In this document: positions 44,103 through 52,417 of the stretch, piece by piece
Position numbering within the stretch: the first letter of the stretch is position 1
Layout: each line of letters starts with the position of its first letter
NCBI GenBank assembly: GCA_015057505.1
Contig: SVEG01000008.1
Coordinates: forward strand, 72,682 to 136,681
Length of the DNA: 64,000 nt
From: Lachnospiraceae bacterium
GTDB taxonomy: Bacteria; Bacillota; Clostridia; Lachnospirales; Lachnospiraceae
Direction: 5' to 3'
Position numbers and translations under genes: made by a program
The notes under the pieces: generated by a model
Seen by the model: only the letters and a program-made list of their open reading frames with translations
The model's database searches: none
Told to the model about the DNA's origin: nothing

Positions 44103-45536
44103 CTATATACTTTCATGTTTTTTGTGAATCTTCGGAAGCATAAGAACGACAACAATTCCGACGACTACGCAAAGTATTTCCACCACGCTTAGCATCTTCA
44201 CTGCACTTACCGCCGCTGTCGCTCCCGCGTAAGCCTCGCCGTTTTTTGCCACACTTTCTTCGGCAATACGCGCAGTAATACTATTTGTAAACATCGGTAC
44301 AAAAACAGCAACGCCAAACGGCGCCGAAATGTCTCTGAACAAGCCGTAGATTCCCGTGCCTGCCCCCGCTGCTCCTGCCGGTATACCTGATAGTGCAACC
44401 TTCATAAATATTGTTCCGTTTCCGCCAAGCCCAAAGCCCAGAATACCCAGCGAACCTGCCAAAAGAAGCACAGACGAATTTTCCGTAAAAAGAAGCATTA
44501 ACGCACAACCGATTCCCGTAAGTATCAAAGAACCTGTAAGGACTGTTTTAGGCTCATACTTGTCCGCAAGCGGTCCGAGAATAATTGCTCCGAGCGACAT
44601 ACCTATATACATCACAGAAATAGCGTAGCTTGAAATAAGCGTATTATCCGGCTGCGTGTAATTGACGAAAACAATCGTATTGGTCATGTTTGCCTGCATC
44701 AGTCCTTGCGTAAGAAAAAGTGCAATTACAGTCAGTACAAATTCCTTTCTCTTCATAAAGCTACCCTGCAAAATAGGGTTTGATGCCCTTTTTTCCACAA
44801 AAACAAGTCCTGTCAGCGTAAGGATTGCCGCAATCGTCACACTTAGAAAAGCACTTGAATTCCAGCCAAAGTTCTGACCAAAAGACGGAACACACAACAC
44901 CAGGCTAAAAAATACCAATACAAAGACGGCACCTATACCGTCAAAGCCTGTAAGAGACTTTCTTTTAAAGCTACTCTTTTCTCTGATAAGCAAACAAGCA
45001 ATAAAAACCGCAACACATATCGCAACACACACCCATATCATTATTCGCCAATTCGATGCCTGAATAATCAGTCCGCCGAGAGTCGGTCCGAATATAACCG
45101 CTCCGCTTGAAATCAGCATATAAAGCGAAAACCCCTTCGCCATTGTCGTAGGCGGAAATTCAGTAACTATATAGGATATTACTACCGGTGCTATTGCTGC
45201 AGTTCCGACTCCTACAACAAAACGGGCAACCAGCATAAAAATCAAGTTCGGTGCAATTGCCACAAGTATGTTTCCAACCGTAAAAACGGCAATCCCAAGA
45301 AGCAGTGTATTCCTTCGCCCTATCACATCTCCGAGCTTACCCAGAATCGGTGCACATGCCGCAGTGGAAATCGCCGTTGCAAGTGCCGTCCATGTTGTGT
45401 TGTTGTAGGCGATACCGATATCCTTTACAAAAGCCGGACCGAGCACGGTAGAAAAGCCTCCCACAATGCCTACCAGAAAAGCCGCAAGGCCATATGGCAC
45501 AAAACCTGCCATGTAATTTTTTTGATTATTTTCCAT
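44103..45536 (-). CDS. MFS transporter, DHA2-like
   Basis: A 477-residue protein with about fourteen hydrophobic segments. LGKLGDVIGRRNTLLLG is the loop 2-3 motif of the major facilitator superfamily, and FVVGVGTAAIAPVVISYI resembles the motif C region of drug-proton antiporters. It probably exports a compound acted on by the adjacent SDR, or a bile-acid or drug-like molecule; both are inferences from position. Confidence 0.9.
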   Translation of the reverse strand: MENNQKNYMAGFVPYGLAAFLVGIVGGFSTVLGPAFVKDIGIAYNNTTWTALATAISTAACAPILGKLGDVIGRRNTLLLGIAVFTVGNILVAIAPNLIFMLVARFVVGVGTAAIAPVVISYIVTEFPPTTMAKGFSLYMLISSGAVIFGPTLGGLIIQASNWRIMIWVCVAICVAVFIACLLIREKSSFKRKSLTGFDGIGAVFVLVFFSLVLCVPSFGQNFGWNSSAFLSVTIAAILTLTGLVFVEKRASNPILQGSFMKRKEFVLTVIALFLTQGLMQANMTNTIVFVNYTQPDNTLISSYAISVMYIGMSLGAIILGPLADKYEPKTVLTGSLILTGIGCALMLLFTENSSVLLLAGSLGILGFGLGGNGTIFMKVALSGIPAGAAGAGTGIYGLFRDISAPFGVAVFVPMFTNSITARIAEESVAKNGEAYAGATAAVSAVKMLSVVEILCVVVGIVVVLMLPKIHKKHESI

Positions 45537-45751
45537 AAGTAAACTCCCATTGCAAAAATCTTTTTATTTTCTTAAAAATCGAATTTTACAAATATTCACA
45601 TTTTCTTTTAGTATGTCCTCATAAATTTACAAATATGTGCTCTTTAATAAATCATGAGTATTTTTAGCTGCTTAAGGACACACTTTATGTAAAGACAGGA
45701 TTATGCTTAATAAAAATCATCCTGCAAATAAAAGAAAAAGGAGTAACTATT

Positions 45752-46315
45752 ATGTCAATGATTAACAAGGAAATCTCAGATTTCAGAGCCTACGCATTTC
45801 ACGAAAATGATTTCAAAATCGTAACCAAAGAGGATATTCTCGGTAAATGGAATGTTTTCTTCTTCTATCCCGCTGACTTCACTTTTGTTTGCCCCACTGA
45901 GCTTGAAGACCTTGCAAACAAATACGAGGAATTCCGTTCTGTAGGCTGCGAAATCTATGCTGTATCTACGGACACCCATTTTGTACACAAGGCATGGCAT
46001 GACGCTTCCGAACGTATCAAAAAAATCAACTATCCCATGCTTGCTGACCCTACACACACAATTTCAAAAGATTTTGAAGTGCTCATTGAGTCCGATGGTC
46101 TTGCGGAACGAGGCACTTTTATCATCAATCCTGACGGCAAAATTGTCGGTTATGAAGTAACTGCCGGCAACGTAGGTCGTAACGCAGAAGAACTTTTCCG
46201 TAAAGTTCAGGCATGCCAGTTCGTTCACGCTCATGGTGACCAGGTGTGCCCTGCCAACTGGAAGCCCGGTGCAGAAACACTTAAACCCAGTCTCGACCTT
46301 GTCGGTCAATTATAA
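45752..46315 (+). CDS. ahpC: Peroxiredoxin AhpC
   Basis: Reduces hydrogen peroxide and alkyl peroxides. The 187-residue typical 2-Cys peroxiredoxin has the peroxidatic Cys in FYPADFTFVCPTELEDLA (about residue 47) and the resolving Cys in DQVCPANW (about residue 166). The ATG has GGAG upstream. Its stop overlaps the next gene by one base, so it forms a unit with the reductase. No clear PerR box was found in the 215-base gap before it. Confidence 0.96.
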   Translation: MSMINKEISDFRAYAFHENDFKIVTKEDILGKWNVFFFYPADFTFVCPTELEDLANKYEEFRSVGCEIYAVSTDTHFVHKAWHDASERIKKINYPMLADPTHTISKDFEVLIESDGLAERGTFIINPDGKIVGYEVTAGNVGRNAEELFRKVQACQFVHAHGDQVCPANWKPGAETLKPSLDLVGQL

Positions 46316-48006
46316 TGGGTGCCCCTGATATTCCCGGCAACGATAATCTATATGACGTCATTGTGGTCGGCGGTGGTCCTGCGGGACTTACTGCCGCCAT
46401 TTATCTGGCGCGTGCAAGATATCGTGTGCTGGTCCTCGAAAAAGAACAGTTTGGCGGTCAGATTACTATTACTCACGAAGTTGTTAACTATCCCGGCATC
46501 GGAAAGGTAAGCGGTAAGGCACTTACCGACACCATGCATCGTCAGGCAGAAAGCTTTGGCGCCGAATTTTTACTGGCTGAAGCAGAAAATCTTGAGCTTA
46601 CAGGAGATATAAAAACTGTCCATACAAGCCGCGGAACCTTCAAATGCTTTGGAATTCTATTGGCTACCGGTGCGCATCCCCGTACAGTAGGATTTACCGG
46701 TGAAGAAGAACACAAGGGGCGTGGTGTTGCATATTGTGCAACCTGTGACGGAGAATTTTTTACCGGAAAAGATGTGTATGTAGTAGGTGGCGGATATGCT
46801 GCCGCAGAAGAAAGCGTATTTTTAACTAAGTTTGCCCGCCATGTAACCATTCTCATCCGTGGTGAAGATTTTACATGTGCCGCTTCCGTCGCAGACGAAG
46901 CCAGAAATCATCCCAAAATCAGCATTCTCACAAATACGGTAATTGAGGAAGTGTCCGGCGAGAACGGTCTGAATTATATCAAATACAAAAATACCGCTAC
47001 CAATGAGGTAACGGAATTCCGCGCAAAAGATGATGAAACCTTCGGTGTCTTCGTATTTGTCGGGTATGCTCCCGAAACTAAACTCGTAAAAAATATTGCC
47101 CATTTAAACGAACATGGTTATATTATTACCGATGCATCACAAAAAACCAATATAAACGGCCTGTACGCCGCAGGCGATGTATGTATTAAGCCCTTAAGAC
47201 AGGTGGTTACCGCCACAGGTGACGGTGCCTTAGCCGCTACCGAGCTTGAAAAATACGTTGCTGCCATGCAACAGAAAACCGGATTGCAACCCAAAGCTCC
47301 AACCCCTGTAAAGCAGGATTCATTTGGCGATACTTCCCAAAACAACATGACAATATCACACGCCGGAACACCGTCAGAAAGCACTGATGACTCCGGTGAA
47401 CTGTTTACAGCCGAGATGAAATCTCAATTAGATGCCGTCTTCAAGCGAATGGCTCGTCCGCTTACGCTTATGCTCTACTTGGACAATCGCCCCATTTCAA
47501 ATGAATTAGAGCATTATATGAACACACTTGCATCACTTACCGATAAACTGACAGTTAATGTCGCTGACAGAAGTTCTTCTTCAGATATCGCTCCCTGTGT
47601 CAGAATCTGCACAGATGATGGCACTGAGACAGGACTAGCCTTTCACGGAGTTCCCGGAGGCCATGAGTTTACCTCTTTTGTACTTGGACTTTTCAATGCC
47701 GCAGGTCCGGGTCAAGCCATAGACAATGATATTCGCAAGGATATCTCTGCCATTAACAAATCGATTGACATAAAAATAGTGGTGACACTCTCCTGCAACA
47801 TGTGTCCCGATTTGGTGGTTGCCGCACAGCGCATTGCCGCAGAGAGCCCTAATATAACTGCCGAAGTCTATGACATAAATCATTTTGAAGAACTGAAAAA
47901 GCGTTACAACGTAATGAGTGTACCTTGCTTCGTAATTAATGATGATAAAGTTTTCTTTGGCAAAAAGAATATCAGTCAGTTGTTGGATATTATAAACAAC
48001 ATTTAA
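46315..48006 (+). CDS. Peroxiredoxin reductase with domain order TrxR then AhpF-NTD-like
   Basis: A 563-residue flavoprotein. Residues 12-315 are a thioredoxin-reductase module: FAD loop VVGGGPAGLTAAIYLA, redox pair CATC (141-144) and the late YAAGDVCIKPLRQVVTATGDG. From about 360 to the end is a thioredoxin-fold domain resembling the N-terminal domain of AhpF, with CNMC (494-497) and a final SVPCFVINDDKVFFGKK. In enteric AhpF that domain precedes the reductase; here it follows, so the order is swapped. It starts one base into the ahpC stop and most likely regenerates AhpC. A TrxR with a fused glutaredoxin-like domain is a closely related description. Confidence 0.9.
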   Translation: MGAPDIPGNDNLYDVIVVGGGPAGLTAAIYLARARYRVLVLEKEQFGGQITITHEVVNYPGIGKVSGKALTDTMHRQAESFGAEFLLAEAENLELTGDIKTVHTSRGTFKCFGILLATGAHPRTVGFTGEEEHKGRGVAYCATCDGEFFTGKDVYVVGGGYAAAEESVFLTKFARHVTILIRGEDFTCAASVADEARNHPKISILTNTVIEEVSGENGLNYIKYKNTATNEVTEFRAKDDETFGVFVFVGYAPETKLVKNIAHLNEHGYIITDASQKTNINGLYAAGDVCIKPLRQVVTATGDGALAATELEKYVAAMQQKTGLQPKAPTPVKQDSFGDTSQNNMTISHAGTPSESTDDSGELFTAEMKSQLDAVFKRMARPLTLMLYLDNRPISNELEHYMNTLASLTDKLTVNVADRSSSSDIAPCVRICTDDGTETGLAFHGVPGGHEFTSFVLGLFNAAGPGQAIDNDIRKDISAINKSIDIKIVVTLSCNMCPDLVVAAQRIAAESPNITAEVYDINHFEELKKRYNVMSVPCFVINDDKVFFGKKNISQLLDIINNI

Positions 48007-48045
48007 TAATGTTAGGTTTTCATTTATTTACAACAAGATATTATT

Positions 48046-48099
48046 GAAAAAGACACAAGAACGAGAAGATTATATATCCGCTCGTTCCTGTGTCTTTTC
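48046..48099. terminator. Bidirectional terminator
   Basis: AAAAGACACAAGAACGAG and CTCGTTCCTGTGTCTTTT arms between the convergent reductase and anti-sigma genes. Confidence 0.88.
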
Positions 48100-48113
48100 G
48101 TATATCTTTATTA

Positions 48114-49097
48114 TTACTTATTATTCTTTTTACCTTTTCGCATAATACCGATTAGAATAAGCACCATACCTACTGCTACTCCTGCAATAAGCATAAGCCA
48201 CTTAGTATTGCCGTCTACAGTATCAATGTTCCATATAGTTAAATTAAGCTTTGGCCACGGATAATAATCTCCGATAAAATAGTTAATTACATTATTGGCA
48301 GAAAATAAAACTGCGCCACTAATGATACTTGCAAATCCGGCACGAATACATTTACTCACCTTAAGATATCTGCAAACAAGAAATACTAACCACACAACGC
48401 CCACAAAAAATAATGTTATAGGTGATGCTATTCTCCAATATTCGTCACTTTCAACAAAAATACCGATGCAAAACATCATAACAAACAAAAGAATTGTGGT
48501 CGTCCCCAAAATAAACAAGCCTTTATTGCGCTTCCAAAATGCATTCAATGGAGTTTTATATGCAATATACGGTATGAAAATTATCGAGAGACCAAACAAT
48601 ACCGATGATGTTACAACATAGAACCAATCGCCATTTGAATAAATGGCGCAGGTCATTAAAAGCAATATAAGACTGACCGTAAAACAAAACATTGTATATA
48701 TAGCCGCATGTTTTTCTGCCACAAGCGGAACAACCACAAGCGAAGCACATACCATTAACGAGGTTAATACAATGAAAAACCAATCAAGCGCATGACCTAC
48801 TGCAAGATTAACAATCAGACAGACTACAAGCGGTATACACAAAACACCGGCAATACATATACCCACCTTAAGAGTTTTCTTTTTTTGGGATTTTACATGA
48901 TGTTTTATAACATTCTCTGCTTCTTCTTTCAGGGAATTTTCACAAACATCCTTTTTCAAATTATTATATACTTCCGTACATTCCGCACATTCCGGCAAAT
49001 GTTCTTCCACCAGCTGCGCGCTTGACTGACTGCATACATTATCTACATATAACGGAAGCAAATCCTGTACTATTTCACACTGTTTATTCATAATCAT
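48114..49097 (-). CDS. Anti-sigma factor with zf-HC2 zinc finger and membrane domain
   Basis: A 327-residue protein. Residues 1-50 contain the zinc-finger anti-sigma motif HxxxCxxC as HLPECAEC with the upstream Cys in MNKQCEIVQDLLPLYVDN. About eight hydrophobic segments follow. It should bind and hold the ECF sigma factor encoded just upstream. The gene overlaps the sigma gene by 14 bases; ATG at 49097 or the following in-frame ATG at 49091 are both possible starts. Confidence 0.9.
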   Translation of the reverse strand: MIMNKQCEIVQDLLPLYVDNVCSQSSAQLVEEHLPECAECTEVYNNLKKDVCENSLKEEAENVIKHHVKSQKKKTLKVGICIAGVLCIPLVVCLIVNLAVGHALDWFFIVLTSLMVCASLVVVPLVAEKHAAIYTMFCFTVSLILLLMTCAIYSNGDWFYVVTSSVLFGLSIIFIPYIAYKTPLNAFWKRNKGLFILGTTTILLFVMMFCIGIFVESDEYWRIASPITLFFVGVVWLVFLVCRYLKVSKCIRAGFASIISGAVLFSANNVINYFIGDYYPWPKLNLTIWNIDTVDGNTKWLMLIAGVAVGMVLILIGIMRKGKKNNK

Positions 49098-49566
49098 CCA
49101 TCCTTTCCTGAATTTTTAGGCGGGCACGGTGATAAGTAACACGGGCCCAACTTTCTGTTTTATCAAATATCGAAGCAATCTGGCTAAACGACAGTTCCCC
49201 GAACACTCTAAGCTGAAAAACCTCTTTATACGGTTCCTCAAGCTTATGAAGGATTAAATGTATCCTATATGCCGCATCCGAATCGACAATAGTACTTTCA
49301 ACATCATCTTCCGCCAAAAGCTCGTCATTCGGTGGCATATCTGCAATACGCTGTTTTTTTCTGACTTCATCATAAAAAAGATTTTTAGCAATCGAACAAA
49401 GCCACGTCAGTTCATTAGATTTTTCTTTAAACCGGGACTTAGAAGTCATCGCCTTATAAAAAGTATTTTGCGTTATTTCTTCTGCCATGTCCTTATTCTT
49501 TGCCAGAACCATTATGTAAGAATACACCTGCATATAATAAGCACTATACAGTTTTTCATAATCCAT
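49084..49566 (-). CDS. ECF-type sigma factor with autoregulatory promoter
   Basis: A 160-residue group 4 sigma factor. Region 2 holds KDMAEEITQNTFYKAM and WLCSIAKNLFYDEVRKK; region 4 holds KEVFQLRVFGELSFSQIAS and ESWARVTYHRARLKI. The only ATG near the start is 49566, 14 bases after a GGAGG site; the upstream GTG overlaps that site. Its anti-sigma gene overlaps the end. A close match to an ECF promoter lies just upstream. Confidence 0.92.
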   Translation of the reverse strand: MDYEKLYSAYYMQVYSYIMVLAKNKDMAEEITQNTFYKAMTSKSRFKEKSNELTWLCSIAKNLFYDEVRKKQRIADMPPNDELLAEDDVESTIVDSDAAYRIHLILHKLEEPYKEVFQLRVFGELSFSQIASIFDKTESWARVTYHRARLKIQERMDDYE

Positions 49567-49600
49567 GCTACTAAATCGCACCTCCTTTCGCTTTCATTGA

Positions 49601-49629
49601 TTAGACGTACCATTCTTAATTATGTTACA
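49601..49629 (-). promoter_or_regulatory. ECF sigma factor promoter, autoregulation
   Basis: On the minus strand TGTAAC, 16-base spacer, CGTCTAA, the form known for ECF sigma factors of Firmicutes, directly ahead of the sigma gene. Confidence 0.75.
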
Positions 49630-49654
49630 AAAAATTTTAATATTTTTCAGTACA

Positions 49655-49700
49655 AAACAAAAAACCGTAATCCCGATACATTCGTATCAAAACTACGGTT
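49655..49700 (-). terminator. Terminator after tRNA-Met
   Basis: AACCGTA and TACGGTT arms with an inner GATAC/GTATC stem on the minus strand, followed by a long T tract. Confidence 0.82.
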
Positions 49701-49708
49701 ATAATTAG

Positions 49709-49782
49709 TAGCGGAAGAGGGATTTGAACCCACGACACCACGGGTATGAACCGTGTGCTCTAGCCAACTGAGCTATTCCGCC
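49709..49782 (-). tRNA. tRNA-Met (anticodon CAT), elongator type
   Basis: A 74-base cloverleaf with GGCGGAA/TTCCGCT acceptor and anticodon loop TTCATAC. The anticodon stem lacks the three G-C pairs of the initiator, so elongator Met is favoured (lysidine-modified Ile-CAT is the alternative). The T stem has one T-T mismatch (GTGGG/CCCTC). Confidence 0.92.
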
Positions 49783-49795
49783 ATATTCATTTAAA

Positions 49796-49868
49796 TGGGG
49801 CCTACAGGGCTCGAACCTGTGACCCTCTGCTTGTAAGGCAGATGCTCTCCCAGCTGAGCTAAGACCCC
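49796..49868 (-). tRNA. tRNA-Val (anticodon TAC)
   Basis: A 73-base cloverleaf with GGGGTCT/AGGCCCC acceptor and anticodon loop CTTACAA. It is transcribed ahead of tRNA-Met from the promoter at 49912-49940. Confidence 0.94.
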
Positions 49869-49911
49869 TTGATTGCCATCAACAAATGTCTTCTGCAAAC
49901 TTACTTTGACA

Positions 49912-49940
49912 AGTATAATATCAAAATGCAAAAATGTCAA
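49912..49940 (-). promoter_or_regulatory. Promoter of the tRNA-Val/tRNA-Met unit
   Basis: TTGACA, 17-base spacer, TATACT on the minus strand. The best sigma-A promoter of the window. Confidence 0.88.
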
Positions 49941-49983
49941 CCACTTTTTTCAAAAATATTTTATTTAAGAAAACTTGACATTT

Positions 49984-50649
49984 TTACTTTCTAAGAGGCT
50001 TCTTGGTATTGTCAGTACCTCTTGTTCTTTTAAGCTCTTCACGTTGCCTATCAGACACAAATTTCTGAATTGCAGGGTTCTCCTCTTCGAACCTGCAACC
50101 ATACAGATAGTGGGTATCATCTATCTCTACCCTACGTACAATTCTTCCCATAATATTAATGCTAAGCTCTGATTCATTAACAAGTAAAACTACAAGTGGA
50201 TTCTTATCGTATTCAATCTCTTGGTGATATATAAGCGCAAATCCCTTCTGACTTATATCCTTAACAACCACCTCATATACTTCCTGCTTATTACCGAATC
50301 TTGCTTTGCCCGGAAGCCCTGCATATACACGAAAATATTCTCTTCGATTCGTTGCTTTCACATCAAGAGGTGACGCAATCATATGATACTTACGTCCACC
50401 GTTAACAATATTACGAATTATACAATTCTCCCAAATATATAACTTACCGCCGCCTTCATCAATAGCGATAAGATTAACCTTAACCTGCTGTGTATCAAAC
50501 TTAAGAACATGATTATTATGGGTTACAGTATCCGTAAGGACACAACCCTCTATAGTTCTTACAACTTCTGTCTTAAACTCCATCTTATGGTCACCTCTGC
50601 ATACTTCCAAGGTAACCTGACTTCCTATTTCAATTTCTTCGATTCTCAC
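49984..50649 (-). CDS. PilZ-domain c-di-GMP receptor
   Basis: A 221-residue protein with an N-terminal YcgR-N-like domain (about 1-95) and a PilZ domain (about 100-210). The c-di-GMP-binding motifs are RREYFRV (about 101-107) and, further on, DISQKG in place of the common NxSxxG. It probably binds c-di-GMP and controls motility or envelope functions. The start appears to be GTG at 50649, preceded by GGGGGA. Divergent from the diacylglycerol kinase-like gene. Confidence 0.9.
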   Translation of the reverse strand: MRIEEIEIGSQVTLEVCRGDHKMEFKTEVVRTIEGCVLTDTVTHNNHVLKFDTQQVKVNLIAIDEGGGKLYIWENCIIRNIVNGGRKYHMIASPLDVKATNRREYFRVYAGLPGKARFGNKQEVYEVVVKDISQKGFALIYHQEIEYDKNPLVVLLVNESELSINIMGRIVRRVEIDDTHYLYGCRFEEENPAIQKFVSDRQREELKRTRGTDNTKKPLRK

Positions 50650-50724
50650 GTAGTGTCCCCCGATACTAACACATATATATTGATTATATCAAAATGCCCT
50701 TATAAATGCAACCATTTAAAAATA

Positions 50725-50753
50725 TTGTACTTTTCTTTACAATGTGGTATACT
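50725..50753 (+). promoter_or_regulatory. Promoter of the lipid kinase gene
   Basis: TTGTAC, 17-base spacer, TATACT, ahead of the gene at 50797. Confidence 0.65.
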
Positions 50754-50796
50754 ACTATGGAGTGTGGCTTAAAAAGCACAAAGGAGGCCGATATTC

Positions 50797-51726
50797 ATGT
50801 TTTACTTTATTGTGAATCCTCATTCACGTTCCGGCAAAGCACTTAACATCTGGAACGAACTTGAGCAAACTTTAAAAAACAATAATATTGAATATACAAG
50901 CTTTTTTACTGATTATATCGGTCACGCCATTAAGATTGCAGAGGATATTACGTGCAGAGCATCTTCCGACAATCACATAAAGCTTGTGATTCTCGGTGGT
51001 GACGGCACTGTTAACGAGGCCTATAACGGTATACGCAATCATAAATATGTTACTATAGGATATATTCCCACCGGCTCCGGTAACGATTTTGCACGCGGTC
51101 TCAAACTTCCCACAAAACCTCCGGCAGCACTTAAAAACATCCTTAATTCAACGAAAACCATTCAGCTTGAAAGCGGGATTATGTCGACCGGTGATATATC
51201 TCGCAGATTTGCGGTAAGTTGCGGTATTGGTTATGATGCTTCAATCACGCATCGTGTAATGACATCAAAACTTAAGAAAGTATTAAATAAAATTGGTCTC
51301 GGCAAATTAGTGTATGCTTTTTTTGGAGTTATAAATGTATTTAAAAAACCACAGACATCTGCTGAAATATACATTGATGGCGAGCTTGCTTTACAACAAA
51401 AAAAGTTTTATTTTGCTTCAATTCATATACTTAAATACGAAGGCGGCGGTTTCCCTTTTGCACCACATGCCAATCCTTCGGACAGCCTGCTTGCCGTGAC
51501 TGTTTTCCACAGCACAACAAGACTTGGTTTTGCCCTCAATCTTATTGCTTCAATGTTCACAAAGCATGTAGGACGCAAGGGTGTTACCACTTTTCAATGT
51601 AAAGCATGCACCGTTAAAACAAGCAAAGGAAACTATATGCACACTGACGGTGAGGGTTGGGGACTTGTTTCAGAACTTACTACATCAATATGTTCTGATG
51701 ACGAATTTATTAATATAATTATATAG
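50797..51726 (+). CDS. Diacylglycerol/lipid kinase (DagK/YegS family)
   Basis: A 309-residue protein with the DAGK catalytic domain: IVNPHSRSGKA at the start, VILGGDGTVNEAYNGI (about 64-79) and GYIPTGSGNDFARGLKL (about 88-104) form the nucleotide site; GEGW near the end is the catalytic region. It phosphorylates diacylglycerol or another membrane lipid. The ATG has AGGAGG upstream and the PAP2-like gene follows by 9 bases. Confidence 0.95.
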   Translation: MFYFIVNPHSRSGKALNIWNELEQTLKNNNIEYTSFFTDYIGHAIKIAEDITCRASSDNHIKLVILGGDGTVNEAYNGIRNHKYVTIGYIPTGSGNDFARGLKLPTKPPAALKNILNSTKTIQLESGIMSTGDISRRFAVSCGIGYDASITHRVMTSKLKKVLNKIGLGKLVYAFFGVINVFKKPQTSAEIYIDGELALQQKKFYFASIHILKYEGGGFPFAPHANPSDSLLAVTVFHSTTRLGFALNLIASMFTKHVGRKGVTTFQCKACTVKTSKGNYMHTDGEGWGLVSELTTSICSDDEFINIII

Positions 51727-51735
51727 AGGCGAAAA

Positions 51736-52395
51736 ATGAAAAAATTTATTGATTTACTTAAAAAGTATAAACACGCTACTTTGCTTTTGTATGTCTTCAT
51801 ATACTTTCCATGGTTTCTTTTACTTGAAGAACATGTAACTCACTACACTCCGATAAAAATATGGCTTGACGATTATATTCCGTTCTGCGAATATTTCATC
51901 GTTCCATACCTTTTATGGTTTGCCTATATTGCTGTTGTGGTATTGTATTTTCTCTTTACATCAAAAAGGGACTACTACTACTTATGTGCCAACCTTTTCA
52001 TTGGTATGACCATTTTCTTAATCATATCGACGGTATGGCCCAACGGTCAGAATTTACGTCCTGCCTTCTTCCCTCGCGACAATATCTTTACTGATTTGGT
52101 TCGCACCTTATATGCAGGTGATACATGTACCAACGTATTTCCAAGTTTGCATGTATATAACTCAGTCGTAATACACATAGGTGTTGCAAAGAGTGAAAAA
52201 CTCCGCAAGTACAGATGGATTCAAATTTCTTCATTTGTACTCATGGTAAGTATCTGTCTCGCAACAGTGTTCTTAAAGCAACACTCTTGCATGGACGTAT
52301 TCGGAGCTCTTGCACTTAACTATTTGATTTACGGACTTGTATACAAATTAGATCATTCATATTTAATTTCGACATTTAATAAAGAGGAGTATTAA
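51736..52395 (+). CDS. PAP2-superfamily membrane protein
   Basis: A 219-residue protein with about five hydrophobic segments. FPSLHVYNSVV (about 137-147) and KQHSCMDVFGALALN (about 180-194) match the second and third PAP2 phosphatase motifs (S-x-H and H-x3-D), while the first motif is weak. Such proteins dephosphorylate or transfer lipid phosphates, for example phosphatidate or inositol-phosphoceramide-type head groups. Paired with the lipid kinase gene, it may reverse its reaction or use its product. Confidence 0.85.
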   Translation: MKKFIDLLKKYKHATLLLYVFIYFPWFLLLEEHVTHYTPIKIWLDDYIPFCEYFIVPYLLWFAYIAVVVLYFLFTSKRDYYYLCANLFIGMTIFLIISTVWPNGQNLRPAFFPRDNIFTDLVRTLYAGDTCTNVFPSLHVYNSVVIHIGVAKSEKLRKYRWIQISSFVLMVSICLATVFLKQHSCMDVFGALALNYLIYGLVYKLDHSYLISTFNKEEY

Positions 52396-52405
52396 ACTCC
52401 TCTTT
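52381..52405. terminator. Terminator overlapping the PAP2 gene end
   Basis: AAAGAGGAGT and ACTCCTCTTT arms followed by ATTTTTTG; the stop codon of the PAP2-like gene lies in the loop region. Also faces the end of the convergent glycosyltransferase. Confidence 0.85.
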
Positions 52406-52417
52406 ATTTTTTGCTAT

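Noticed and set aside
45537-45751. Possible PerR or Fur box ahead of ahpC
   Set aside because: AT-rich sequence but no convincing match to the palindromic consensus.
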